DNA from: Scytonema sp. UIC 10036
GTDB lineage: Bacteria > Cyanobacteriota > Cyanobacteriia > Cyanobacteriales > Nostocaceae
Direction of reading: 5' to 3'
DNA length: 64,000 nucleotides
Assembly (NCBI RefSeq): GCF_009725235.1
Contig: NZ_WJFC01000035.1
Span: 1-64,000, forward strand
Positions 20,030 through 28,453 of this stretch are shown piece by piece. Position numbers and translations under genes: made by a program. Under the pieces are notes generated by a model. The model was not told the origin of the DNA and made no database searches. It saw only the letters and a program-made list of their open reading frames with translations. The first letter of the stretch is position 1, and every line of letters starts with the position of its first letter.

Positions 20030-21349
20030 ATGTACCGTCTTAACAATCAAGCCTTTAGAATCTTGCGTGATGAAGCTGAAAGATGCAGTGGCAAAGATGA
20101 AGTGAGCAAAATCGAGCGACAAATTTGCATGAAGCGCTTGGAAAAACTGCGTCAGGAAAAAGGCGAACCCGCAGATTATGAAGAACTCCGAGATGCGGTG
20201 ATAGATATCTACCCGCAATTTAGCGAAAAGGCTTTAAAGCAAGCTGCAAGAGTCAATCAACCACCGGGGTTATTCGGTAAAGTCAAATGGGTAGCCATCC
20301 TGATGACAGGCGCAGCCGGAGTGCTGTGGGTAGTCAATTTGCCCTATCCCATGATTCGCTGGCCAGTCGCTAGAACTGCACCAATTCTGCTGTTACCTAG
20401 TTTTATAAGTATGGATTATCACTATAAAGGAGCAATTAACTCCGTTGAGCAAGCAGACCAATTGGTTAATAAAGCTACCAGCCTAGATGATATTAAGCGG
20501 GGTGCAGGAAAAGTTAAACAGGGACAATATCACCTCGATAACTTACCAGTATGGTTTTTAGGATATTATCCACAAGCTTATTGTAGTTTGTTCAGTTGCA
20601 CCTGGCATTTTACCCTAGATGAGTTTGAACAAGCCCGACGTAATGTAGCACGTATGGAAGCTGTGGTTTTTCAAGAAGAAAATGCTTTTAAATCTTTGGA
20701 ACAAGCAGAACAGGCGCTTCAGGTTGCCAAGCAAAAGTACGAACAAGCAAAGACTGTACAAGACAAAATGCGATCGCGCTCCTCTATTCAAAAAGCAATT
20801 GACAATTTAGAGCAAATTCCCAGACAAACATTAGCAGGAGAACAGGCACAAACAAAACTAGTTGCTTACAAGCGGGATTTTGGAGAGTTTACCGTTGCCG
20901 ATGCCGATAACGGTCAAACGGGTACATTAATAGAGGCAGCAAAAGTATTTGCCTTACAAGCCGCACAAGCGTCACAAAATCCTCCACATCCAGCACAGAA
21001 GTGGCAGCAAATAGAACGCTTGTGGACAGAAGCAATTAACCGAATTGAAGATATTAAAGTCAATGAATCTAATTATCTAGAAGCCCAGAAGCTACTGGCA
21101 CAGTATCAAACAAACTTGGGAATTGTCCAACTCCGACGCGAAACAGAAAGTGAGTCAAAAGAAATTCTCAAGCAAGCTAACGAACAAATTCAGAGCTTAA
21201 TTGCTTCCCCTCCCTCAGCACCCAATCAGCTAAAAGCCGAGATCCAAGGGGTTATCAACCAGTTAAAAACTGTTAAACCTGGGACAACAGCTTATGGAGA
21301 AGCTCAAAACCTGCTGCGATCGGCAAACAATAAACTCAAACAACTGTAG
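20030..21349 (+). CDS. Membrane-anchored coiled-coil protein of unknown function
   Basis: 439 residues. A charged helical N-terminus (about 1-85) is followed by a membrane-like stretch (WVAILMTGAAGVLWVVNLPY) and a second hydrophobic segment (TAPILLLPSFISM). The rest is a long helical domain rich in Gln, Ala and Glu (EEENAFKSLEQAEQALQVAK and onwards) with probable coiled coils to the C-terminus. LGYYPQAYCSLFSCTWHF holds two cysteines between the membrane part and the helices. Similar proteins occur widely in cyanobacteria without a name. It ends about 90 bp before a tRNA gene. Confidence 0.75.
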   Translation: MYRLNNQAFRILRDEAERCSGKDEVSKIERQICMKRLEKLRQEKGEPADYEELRDAVIDIYPQFSEKALKQAARVNQPPGLFGKVKWVAILMTGAAGVLWVVNLPYPMIRWPVARTAPILLLPSFISMDYHYKGAINSVEQADQLVNKATSLDDIKRGAGKVKQGQYHLDNLPVWFLGYYPQAYCSLFSCTWHFTLDEFEQARRNVARMEAVVFQEENAFKSLEQAEQALQVAKQKYEQAKTVQDKMRSRSSIQKAIDNLEQIPRQTLAGEQAQTKLVAYKRDFGEFTVADADNGQTGTLIEAAKVFALQAAQASQNPPHPAQKWQQIERLWTEAINRIEDIKVNESNYLEAQKLLAQYQTNLGIVQLRRETESESKEILKQANEQIQSLIASPPSAPNQLKAEIQGVINQLKTVKPGTTAYGEAQNLLRSANNKLKQL

Positions 21350-21441
21350 GTAAAACTTACAATTCAAGTAATTTACATAACTTCAAAAAAATGGGCTTGC
21401 CAAGCGAGGAAACCTCGTGTTATATTCGTTAGAGTGCTTAA

Positions 21442-21515
<74 letters not shown>

Positions 21516-21545
21516 TTTAAGAAGTCCTTACTACTGCTTGCTACT

Positions 21546-21560
21546 ATGTCAACGTAGCGC
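21546..21560 (+). repeat. 15-base inverted copy of the tRNA-Val D/anticodon region
   Basis: ATGTCAACGTAGCGC at 21546-21560 is the exact reverse complement of 21466-21480 inside the tRNA, covering the end of the D arm and the 5' half of the anticodon arm with the anticodon. It lies 31 bases after the tRNA 3' end. Confidence 0.8.
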
Positions 21561-21599
21561 CCCAACAAACTTGTTTTCTCTCACCTTAATCCAATTTAT

Positions 21600-21722
21600 C
21601 CCTAAAACAGTAAATAGGGGGGGATTAAGGGGGGCTGAGAGAAATTGTAGGTTGGGTAGAGCAATAGCGTTACCCAACAAATGCCGATAAATGTTGGGTT
21701 TCGTTCCTCAACCCAACCTACC
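21600..21722. repeat. Palindromic intergenic repeats
   Basis: TAGGGGGGGATTAAGGGGGG (about 21614-21634) is a relative of the element at 150-170. GTAGGTTGGGTAGAG (from 21647) pairs with the distal CAACCCAACCTAC (ending 21722), with an inner TACCCAACA/TGTTGGGT stem. The TTGGGTT/AACCCAA element recurs at 29609-29637, 35750-35824 and 45377-45405. Confidence 0.8.
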
Positions 21723-21785
21723 TTGAATTTGTGTTTTTAGTTTAACCGAGTAGTATTGGAACGAAGCGCTCGAGGTGAGGCAGAG

Positions 21786-22679
21786 CTAGCGAAATTCTAA
21801 AATGTGTTGAGCAGTGATTTGCGGTTGTTCTACATGAGGAACATGACCGCAATCTTTAATCCAGATCAGTTGACTGTTGGGAATTGCTAGCTTAAATCTT
21901 TTAGCATCTCTAATACCTACAATTTTGTCAGAATCTCCCCACAAAATAAGAGTGGGATGCGCGATCTGTGATAGGGTTGTGAATCTAAATGCAGTGTATC
22001 CACCACTTTTAGTAAAAGCAATCAAAGCTTTGTTCCAATCAGAGCATTCAAGATGAAGTGATGCACATAGTTGGGAATCTAATGTTGCTAACTGTTTATT
22101 TTTGTAGGCGGTACGAGTTATACTTTGCCTGACTTTTGGATTGCGTAAAAACTCCGTTGCTAAATAATCTAACGGTGGGAACATAAATTTGCTTATCGGC
22201 GGACCACCTACCAAACCCGTACTGTCAATTAACACGAGCTTGTGAACGACTTCTGGGTAGTTGAGGGTGAAATCAATGGCAGCTGCGCCCCCCATGGAAG
22301 CACCTACTAAAATAACAGGTTTGTTAATGAGGGTTTTCCAGAAATAATAGAGATGGGTTTTAATGGCATTGGGACTAAACTTTATTCCTGCGGGTCTGTC
22401 CGTAAACCCAAATCCCAATAAATCCACTGCCCATGTCTCATTTTGCACCGCTAGTGGAGGGATGAGACGGCGAAATTCAAATACGGAACCATCAAAGCCG
22501 TGAATCAATAGTAAAGGTATACCTCCACTACCTTGCTGTGTGTAGGTAGTGGCTATTGGTTGTGTGGTTAAAGGAGTTGCGATCGCAGTCTGCTTTATGC
22601 TTTTAGCCAGAGCAATTGACGCGGGTTCTGTCAGTTGACTAACACTTGTCGGTAGAAAATTTGGAAACATAAAGGTCAA
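21786..22679 (-). CDS. Alpha/beta hydrolase
   Basis: 297 residues with the alpha/beta hydrolase fold. The oxyanion-loop motif is LLLIHGFDGSVFEFR, the nucleophile elbow is VGASMGGAA (Ser), a strand-end acid is likely in ILWGDSDKIV, and the catalytic His is in DCGHVPHVEQP. The family covers esterases, haloperoxidase-like and C-C bond hydrolases; cyanobacterial members of this size are sometimes linked to lipid or pigment metabolism. The substrate is unknown. The gene is followed on the same strand by no partner, and its promoter region holds short tandem repeats. Confidence 0.85.
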   Translation of the reverse strand: MTFMFPNFLPTSVSQLTEPASIALAKSIKQTAIATPLTTQPIATTYTQQGSGGIPLLLIHGFDGSVFEFRRLIPPLAVQNETWAVDLLGFGFTDRPAGIKFSPNAIKTHLYYFWKTLINKPVILVGASMGGAAAIDFTLNYPEVVHKLVLIDSTGLVGGPPISKFMFPPLDYLATEFLRNPKVRQSITRTAYKNKQLATLDSQLCASLHLECSDWNKALIAFTKSGGYTAFRFTTLSQIAHPTLILWGDSDKIVGIRDAKRFKLAIPNSQLIWIKDCGHVPHVEQPQITAQHILEFR

Positions 22680-22689
22680 GTCGCTATCT

Positions 22690-22745
22690 CCCTACTCGTA
22701 ATTCGTAATGCGTAATTCGTAATTGAGGAAATACAACTACGAATT
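22690..22745. repeat. TAATTCG-type short tandem repeats
   Basis: CGTAATTCGTAATGCGTAATTCGTAATT with a downstream partial complement (ACGAATTA). It separates the hydrolase and SDR genes on the same strand. Confidence 0.75.
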
Positions 22746-22766
22746 ATTCTGTCACTGGTCAGGTGG

Positions 22767-23540
22767 TCACTGTCTTCGATTGACCAACGTTGCGGTAGCT
22801 TGGTCAACGGGCATCAAGATAACTTCATTAATATTGACATGAGCTGGTCGAGTCACGCAGAAAAGTATGACATCAGCAACATCATCTGGAGTTAGGGGAG
22901 TTACTCCTTGGTAAACCTTTTTGGCGCGTTCGGCGTCGCCGTGAAATCGCACTTCGCTAAATTCTGTTTCTACCATCCCTGGATCGACGGATGTAACGCG
23001 GATGGATGTACCCAACAGATCTTGTTTTAAACCTTCAGTAATTGCTTTAACAGCAGCTTTAGTTCCACAGTAGACATTTCCGTTGGGATAGGTTTGATGT
23101 CCGGCGATGGAACCAATGTTAACAACATGACCGCGATCGCGACTCACCATTCCGGGGACAACAAAACGAGTTAAGTAGAGCAGTCCTTTAATATTGGTAT
23201 CAATCATTTCCTCCCAATCTTGAATGCTGGCTTCATGGAATTTATCCAATCCACGGCTCAAACCCGCATTATTGATTAATATATCGATATCAGACCACGG
23301 TGGAGGTAATTTGGAAATAGCAGACTCTACTGCCGCGATATCTCGTACATTTAATTGTAATGAATGTATCTCAGTAGAAAAGTTTTTGTTGAGTTCTTCT
23401 GCTAACTGCTGCAAGCGATCGAACCTTCGTGCAGCTAAAATAAGTTTTGCACCTGCACCTGCAAATAATTTGGCGCAAGCAGCCCCTATGCCACTGCTTG
23501 CACCAGTAATTAGGACGATCTGATTTTCAAGAGAAAGCAT
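22767..23540 (-). CDS. SDR oxidoreductase, YdfG-like
   Basis: 257 residues. The Rossmann motif is TGASSGIGAACAKLF, with LAARR giving NADP(H) preference, NNAGLSRGLDKFHE, and the catalytic GSIAGHQTYPNGNVYCGTK (Ser, Tyr, Lys). The C-terminus VNINEVILMPVDQA matches the YdfG group (NADP-dependent 3-hydroxy acid/L-allo-threonine dehydrogenases and malonic semialdehyde reductases). The group assignment is better than for a generic SDR, but the physiological substrate remains an inference. Confidence 0.88.
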   Translation of the reverse strand: MLSLENQIVLITGASSGIGAACAKLFAGAGAKLILAARRFDRLQQLAEELNKNFSTEIHSLQLNVRDIAAVESAISKLPPPWSDIDILINNAGLSRGLDKFHEASIQDWEEMIDTNIKGLLYLTRFVVPGMVSRDRGHVVNIGSIAGHQTYPNGNVYCGTKAAVKAITEGLKQDLLGTSIRVTSVDPGMVETEFSEVRFHGDAERAKKVYQGVTPLTPDDVADVILFCVTRPAHVNINEVILMPVDQATATLVNRRQ

Positions 23541-23616
23541 ATGAATTATGAATTATGAATTATGAATTATGAATAAATTATTTCATCATTCATCATTCAT
23601 CATTCATAATTTATGA
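23541..23616. repeat. ATTATGA / TCATTCA short tandem repeats
   Basis: Upstream of the SDR start, GAATTATGAATTATGAATTATGAAT faces CATCATTCATCATTCATCATTCATAATT. It forms a potential hairpin between two genes on the same strand. Confidence 0.85.
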
Positions 23617-24417
23617 TTATCTATTCACGACTTGAAGCCGTTGAGTGATCATTGTCGTTCCGCCTCCCCGCATAACAACAGCAGAAATCCATTGGCTTCC
23701 GGGAACTGTTGGTGCGCGTCCAATTTTAAAAATTCCCCCAGAAGACAGTAATTCTAAGTCCACTGGTGTAGGAGTTAGGTACTTCTCTGGTTTAACGGTT
23801 TCTTCTAGCGCCGCACCTAAAAGATAATCATCCCCAAGGGGTTCTTGAACAATCGCATCTAGGTTATACTGCTGACCAACTTTGACTTGTTGGGGTAGCT
23901 TCAACTCAATTTGAGGTGGTTTGGCACCAGAGGTGAGCAAAGTGCGCTCAGATATGATGTCCTGACGCAAAATTTTACCACCTGCAATGCGCTGGCGCGA
24001 TCTAATTGTGGCTTTGAGAGCCATGTTGTCACTGGTAGCAGAGGGAAGTCCAGTAATATTGGTCACTGTTTCAGCAACGATCGCATTGCCCTCTGATTTC
24101 CAAGATTGTAACTGAGTGGTATATTTCAATTTTGGGTATCGCTGCCAAAGACTTGTGAGAGCTTTTTCCATGCTTGGACGGGTTAAGCCATCACTGTGAG
24201 TAAAATTAGGGCTGTAGAACTGAACAACTCCTTTAATATCACCCCGGCTAGCTGCAGTATCAACTTGTGACAGTAAGCTTTGGAGTTCGGCGGGTGCATT
24301 TTGCACTGTACTGGCTTGAGCGCATTTCAAACTAGTGAGTAAACCACATGCCAGTAGGGAAATGGCTAGCAAGCGGCTTGGTTTGCGTTGCAGTAGAAAG
24401 GGAATTAGGTTACGCAT
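23617..24417 (-). CDS. Exported NTF2-like (SnoaL-type) domain protein, unknown function
   Basis: From the ATG at 24417 (MRNLIPFLLQ) the product has 266 residues; a start at 24453 would add 12. A hydrophobic signal segment (LLAISLLACGLLTSLKCAQAS) has an L-T-S-L-K-C context that could also be a lipobox-like site. The next ~120 residues (LLSQVDTAASRGDIKGVVQFY to about GGKILRQDIISERTLL) look like an NTF2/SnoaL fold used for protection or catalysis. The C-terminal half is beta-rich (LPQQVKVGQQYNLDAIVQEP). No enzyme motif is evident. It is divergent from murG by about 90 bp. Confidence 0.65.
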   Translation of the reverse strand: MRNLIPFLLQRKPSRLLAISLLACGLLTSLKCAQASTVQNAPAELQSLLSQVDTAASRGDIKGVVQFYSPNFTHSDGLTRPSMEKALTSLWQRYPKLKYTTQLQSWKSEGNAIVAETVTNITGLPSATSDNMALKATIRSRQRIAGGKILRQDIISERTLLTSGAKPPQIELKLPQQVKVGQQYNLDAIVQEPLGDDYLLGAALEETVKPEKYLTPTPVDLELLSSGGIFKIGRAPTVPGSQWISAVVMRGGGTTMITQRLQVVNR

Positions 24418-24508
24418 TGGTGTGGGGGTGAACAATTTATCTACGGTAGGCAAGGAAATTGTTTAATCTTAAGTTAATCGAGAGTGCTTTTGGGGTGAAA
24501 ATGGTTAG

Positions 24509-25585
24509 ATGGCACATACTCCTATACGTTTATTAATAGCTGCTAGTGGAACTGGCGGACACTTGTTTCCCGCAATTGCCCTTGCCGAACACTTGAGCGA
24601 TTATCAAATAGAATGGCTTGGTGTTCCAAATCGGTTAGAAACACAGCTAGTTCCCAAACAGTATCCTTTGAATACTATTTCAGTAGAAGGATTTCAGCAA
24701 GGTTTTGGGCTTGCTTCCATCAAAGTATTGGGAAGACTTATCGGTTCAGTTTTGCAAGTTAGGAAAATCTTACAAAAGGGGAACTTTCAGGGAGTTTTTA
24801 CGACAGGGGGTTACATTGCAGGACCTGCTGCGATCGCAGCACGTTCTTTAGGTTTGCCTGTTATTTTTCACGAGTCTAACGCCTTACCTGGTAAAGTGAC
24901 TCGCTTTTTTGGTCCTTGGTGTAGTGTAGTAGCAGTGGGGTTTGAAGTGACGAGTCAGTACTTGTCTCGCAGCAAAACTGTTTACACGGGGACTCCAGTG
25001 CGAGCGGAATTTTTGGATGAAACCACTGCGGCATCTCTGGATTTATCAATACCAAAAGGAGTCCCTTTGATTGTTGTCTTTGGCGGTAGCCAGGGTGCTG
25101 TCGCCATCAACAAACTGGTACGCCAGTCTGCTCATGCTTGGTTTGATGCAGGTGCTTGGGTTGTCCATTTAACTGGTGACAAAGATCCAGAGGCAGAAAG
25201 TCTGAAGCATCCGCAGTATATTTGTTTACCATTTTATAGTAATATGGCGGCGTTGTTGCAAAGGGCAAGTTTAGCAATCACGCGCTCTGGTGCTGGAAGT
25301 CTCACAGAAATGGCAGTTTGCGGTACACCTGCGATTTTGATTCCTTATCCTTTTGCAGCAGAAGACCATCAAACTTATAATGCGAAAGTTTTTACTTCAG
25401 TTGGTGCAGCAATTATGTTCAAACAGTCGGATTTAACCGATGAGGGTTTGCGTTCCAAAGTTTTGGAGTTGTTGCAAAATCCAGAAGAGTTGCACGATAT
25501 GGGGAGAGCTGCAAAAGCAATCGCTGTTCCCGATAGTGCGGACAGGTTAGCTCAGTTAGTTCGTGATGTTGTTGAGAAAAAGTGA
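24509..25585 (+). CDS. murG: UDP-GlcNAc:lipid I GlcNAc transferase MurG
   Basis: 358 residues. The three G-loops of MurG are seen: ASGTGGHLFPAIALAEHL, TTGGYIAGPAAIAARSLGLP, and FGGSQGAVAINKLV. The donor-binding block is TRSGAGSLTEMAVCGTPAILIPYPFAAEDHQ in its family place (Glu and the aromatic/His region). It adds GlcNAc to lipid I on the cytoplasmic face of the membrane to make lipid II for peptidoglycan. Length is typical. Unusually for many bacteria it is not in a dcw cluster, which is normal for cyanobacteria. Confidence 0.96.
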   Translation: MAHTPIRLLIAASGTGGHLFPAIALAEHLSDYQIEWLGVPNRLETQLVPKQYPLNTISVEGFQQGFGLASIKVLGRLIGSVLQVRKILQKGNFQGVFTTGGYIAGPAAIAARSLGLPVIFHESNALPGKVTRFFGPWCSVVAVGFEVTSQYLSRSKTVYTGTPVRAEFLDETTAASLDLSIPKGVPLIVVFGGSQGAVAINKLVRQSAHAWFDAGAWVVHLTGDKDPEAESLKHPQYICLPFYSNMAALLQRASLAITRSGAGSLTEMAVCGTPAILIPYPFAAEDHQTYNAKVFTSVGAAIMFKQSDLTDEGLRSKVLELLQNPEELHDMGRAAKAIAVPDSADRLAQLVRDVVEKK

Positions 25586-25597
25586 AAAAAGCCGAAA

Positions 25598-25939
25598 TCA
25601 AAGACACTCTCGACTCATAACTAGTTGCCCGTTACTCAATCGATACACTCCTGTTGGTTCGACAATGGGATCGCCTTTTTTCCAAGAAGTTGAGGTGCTA
25701 GGTAATATACCCCTTACATCTCCTGTAGAATAAAGAGAAATGGATGCATCCCCAGGACGGTAAGGCAAACCGCCGGAACCTGTAATGGTAAATGAGCCTT
25801 CTTGTCTACGAGTTCGGGCGATGCAACTATTGGCGATGAGGGTGTTGGTGTCAATGGGGTTTTGTGGCAACTCGCTCAGACTATTCACAATAGCACTGTT
25901 GTCAGGTGCAATGAGAGCGATCGCACTACCCTTACTCAA
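25598..25939 (-). pseudogene. C-terminal remnant of a filamentous haemagglutinin-type (two-partner secretion) protein
   Basis: The 113 residues contain LPQNPIDTNTLIANSC, EGSFTITGSGGLPYRPGDAS and VEPTGVYRLSNGQLVMSREC. These are the well-known C-terminal block of large cyanobacterial haemagglutination-activity/S-layer-type secreted proteins, which normally exceed 700 residues. The N-terminal beta-helix and signal peptide are missing, so it is a leftover. It lies tail to tail against murG, 12 bp apart. The 215 bp upstream hold no continuation that I can recognise. Confidence 0.7.
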
Positions 25940-26155
25940 CTTCTCTACGCCGCCACAGTTTCAAACTTCCTTGTTTCACCAACACTTGCTAGCCACCCGA
26001 TCGCCTTATCCAAACTTAAATACAAGAAAGGTTCTCAAATTGATGCACAATTATGGTTTGCGAACTGTTCTTTTTGTAGTACGATTTCTTATCTAAGACT
26101 CAGAAGGGAGTATTATTATAAAATTAAAAGCCTTGGTCTTAATTAGATTTTTACG

Positions 26156-26395
26156 ATGTCTCAGAAAAACTCTATCAATCCTTGGAAATACAAACCTTGG
26201 TGGTGTCAACCATGGTCTATTCTTCTGACAGGTGTTACTTTGATTGGTGGTAGTTGGGTATTATTTAAAACTATTTGGTTCACTATTTTTGTCAGTGTAC
26301 CCATCTTTTTATGGATGGGATTTTTTTTGTTGATTTGGCCTCAACTAATGATTCGTAGCGGAATTTTGGAGTCACAACCGGAGATAGAATCATAA
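26156..26395 (+). CDS. Small two-helix membrane protein (DUF6737-like)
   Basis: 79 residues with two hydrophobic segments (WSILLTGVTLIGGSWVLF; FVSVPIFLWMGFFLLIWPQL) and a tryptophan-rich start (NPWKYKPWWCQPWS). The pattern is that of a small conserved cyanobacterial membrane protein; I associate it with DUF6737 but cannot confirm the number here. Function unknown. The ATG lies after TTTTTACG without a strong ribosome-binding site. Confidence 0.65.
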   Translation: MSQKNSINPWKYKPWWCQPWSILLTGVTLIGGSWVLFKTIWFTIFVSVPIFLWMGFFLLIWPQLMIRSGILESQPEIES

Positions 26396-26423
26396 AAGCT
26401 ATCTTGGACTGCCTCGGCTCTCC

Positions 26424-27056
26424 TCATTGCCCAATCTGACTTCTCACCCACTTACGAAACGCTTTTACCAACTCTAGATAATCCATCGTTTCAGCTTGTT
26501 GTAGAAATCCAACAATTTCAGAAATTGGCACATTTGGAAAAAACTGACTGGTTTGGGAGGCGACGTATCCGCCGTTTTGCAGTTGTTTAACGACTAAAGC
26601 TTCCTCGTTGTAAATCCAGACTTCCGTTACACCAAGATCGGCGTAGACTTGGAGTCGATTTTCGGAACTGCTAGTGACATCAATCTCGATCGCTAGATCG
26701 GGTGCAGGATCTTCAGTAAGATTCAGTCGCCGCTTACCTCGAACAGCACTAATGTTGCGAATATAGAAACATTTGTCAGGTTCAGCACCGCTCAGTTCAA
26801 AGCGTTTGAATGTGGTTGAGCCAAGGGGATAGATTTGAACTTCCAACTCTTCAGCCAGCGTTTCGACAAAACGACCAAGGACTTCTTTACTCAGTTCGTG
26901 TTCTGGAGAGGGAGCCATGATTTCTAAATTGCCACGATTGTAGGTAAGCCGGAGACGGCGATCGCTGAGTTCTTTGAGCAACGTTTCATATGTCTGCCAG
27001 CTAATGCCTGAAAGGTGAATCGCTTCGATTGGAGGAGCTAGTGAAGTCTTAACCAT
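26424..27056 (-). CDS. Uma2-family (DUF820) putative nuclease
   Basis: 210 residues from the ATG at 27056; a start at 27068 adds four. Uma2 proteins have a PD-(D/E)xK-type fold and are extremely numerous in cyanobacteria. Key segments are RLRLTYNRGNLEIMAPSPEH, EPDKCFYIRN, DPAPDLAIEIDVTSSSEN (the Asp and Glu of the metal site) and YADLGVTEVWIYNEEALVV. Function in the cell is unknown; a link to transposition or toxin-type activity has been suggested. It stands alone. Confidence 0.9.
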   Translation of the reverse strand: MVKTSLAPPIEAIHLSGISWQTYETLLKELSDRRLRLTYNRGNLEIMAPSPEHELSKEVLGRFVETLAEELEVQIYPLGSTTFKRFELSGAEPDKCFYIRNISAVRGKRRLNLTEDPAPDLAIEIDVTSSSENRLQVYADLGVTEVWIYNEEALVVKQLQNGGYVASQTSQFFPNVPISEIVGFLQQAETMDYLELVKAFRKWVRSQIGQ

Positions 27057-27222
27057 AGGACGTTTCAAACATAGGATGTTTAAATTCTAGAGCACCGATA
27101 CAGTAGTTAAAACGGGGACAAAAAACCCGGTTTATCTGAGTTGGCAAGCTTAATATCTCGTATACTCGACTTGAAGAGACCGGGTTTTTCGGATTAATGG
27201 TCTGGTGCTCTAGTGGATCGGA

Positions 27223-27813
27223 TTAATTAACGACTTGGCTGCCGTGACTGCGGGGATCGTCTTGAGTATTTGTTGGTGCAACTGGTGTGGAAAATTGGGA
27301 AATTTTGCCATTGGTCTGAGCATATGGCAGAGGAGAACCAGCAACTAGAGCTTCTAGATTACTTGCCATGACGGTACGAGGTTGGTCGCCAATTGCTTGT
27401 GTAATAGGTTCCCCATCTTTACTAAGGTACACGAAGTGGGGTATTCCATCCACACGATATTTCAACATTTCTGGCAGCCATTTGGTATTATCTACGTTAA
27501 GCATGACAAAATTAACTTTGTCCGCATACTGTTGTTCTAGCTGTGCAATGTCTGGTGCCATTTTTTGACAGACAGTACACCAGTTCGCATAAAACTCTAC
27601 GAATGAGGGTTTGTCGTTGGTTAAAGCGACTTCTAAAGGTGTAGACTGCTCATCTAACTGAGTTAGGGAAGCAGAGGTTGTCTCTGTCCTCAGCCCTAAC
27701 ACTAGAGCAACGCTAAGAGCGATCGCGACAATCGCAATTAGGAAGTTTCGCAAGCGCGGTACGACAGGGGATTCGGATTTTTCTTTTGAGTTAGCAGCTG
27801 GTTCCGTACTCAT
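27223..27813 (-). CDS. Membrane-anchored thioredoxin-like protein (HCF164/TxlA type)
   Basis: 196 residues with an N-terminal membrane anchor (FLIAIVAIALSVALVLGL, about 28-45) and a thioredoxin fold. The active-site motif is FYANWCTVCQKMAPDIAQLE (WCxxC, near residues 82-86), with VDGIPHFVYL carrying the cis-Pro. Cyanobacterial HCF164/TxlA proteins sit in the thylakoid or plasma membrane with the domain on the lumenal/periplasmic side and reduce apocytochromes for cytochrome b6f assembly. That role is inferred from the architecture. Confidence 0.88.
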   Translation of the reverse strand: MSTEPAANSKEKSESPVVPRLRNFLIAIVAIALSVALVLGLRTETTSASLTQLDEQSTPLEVALTNDKPSFVEFYANWCTVCQKMAPDIAQLEQQYADKVNFVMLNVDNTKWLPEMLKYRVDGIPHFVYLSKDGEPITQAIGDQPRTVMASNLEALVAGSPLPYAQTNGKISQFSTPVAPTNTQDDPRSHGSQVVN

Positions 27814-28048
27814 AACAGAATTATTAAAACTTAATAAGTGCTGGTCTCTTCAGTTTAGCTTGTTGTTCGGGACGTTTAGTTAGTAAAATAGTACTTCTAG
27901 AATAGAGTCAGTGCGATTATATTTGAAATAATTACTAGAAATAATACCAAGTTGAAAAAATAATGCGACAAATAGTAGGGTGAAATTTACTCTAAGCAAA
28001 GCTTTCTCAATCCAAAATCCAAAATCTAAAATCCAAAATGGTATAAAC

Positions 28049-28453
28049 GTGAAAAAACGAGTTACTCTGTCTTTTCCCAGACGTGTTGTTCAAATGCCAG
28101 TCACTTACCGATTGGCGCGGGACTTTAATGTAGCGGCAAATATCATTCGCGCTCAAGTGGCTCCAAATCAGATTGGTAAATTGGTGGTAGAACTGTCGGG
28201 GGATATTGATGAATTGGATGCAGCAATAGAGTGGATGCGATCGCAAAATATCAATGTTTCTCAGGCGCTAGGAGAAATCATTATTGATGAAGACTTGTGC
28301 GTTCATTGCGGTTTGTGTACGGGCGTCTGTCCGACAGAAGCCCTGAACCTAGATCCTCAAAGTTACAAGCTGACATTTATGCGATCGCGCTGTATTGTTT
28401 GCGAACAGTGTATTCCCACTTGTCCTGTACAAGCAATATCTACTAACTTGTAG
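28049..28453 (+). CDS. NIL-domain 4Fe-4S ferredoxin
   Basis: From GTG 28049 the product has 134 residues. The 23 codons before it are translated repeat-like sequence. The NIL domain (about 1-75: RVTLSFPRRVVQMPVTYRLA; ELSGDIDELDAAIEWM) is also found in methionine ABC-transporter ATPases. It is followed by two [4Fe-4S] motifs, CVHCGLCTGVCP and CIVCEQCIPTCP. Such proteins are conserved in cyanobacteria; a role in homocysteine/methionine or sulfur metabolism is suggested for the NIL domain family. The 3' end overlaps the convergent DUF3616 gene by 11 bases. Confidence 0.9.
   Translation: MKKRVTLSFPRRVVQMPVTYRLARDFNVAANIIRAQVAPNQIGKLVVELSGDIDELDAAIEWMRSQNINVSQALGEIIIDEDLCVHCGLCTGVCPTEALNLDPQSYKLTFMRSRCIVCEQCIPTCPVQAISTNL

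Noticed and set aside
19769..20218. A 149-codon N-terminal extension of the SDR gene
   Set aside because: It is read through short tandem repeats (PLPIAHCPLPIAQ) and has no family similarity; the SDR fold begins at ATG 19768.
25802..26146. Plus-strand frames over the haemagglutinin relic
   Set aside because: The minus frame carries the conserved C-terminal motifs, and the plus frames show no family motifs.
27980..28048. Upstream start for the NIL-ferredoxin
   Set aside because: The added residues (AFSIQNPKSKIQN) are translated intergenic repeat sequence; GTG 28049 gives the normal NIL N-terminus.
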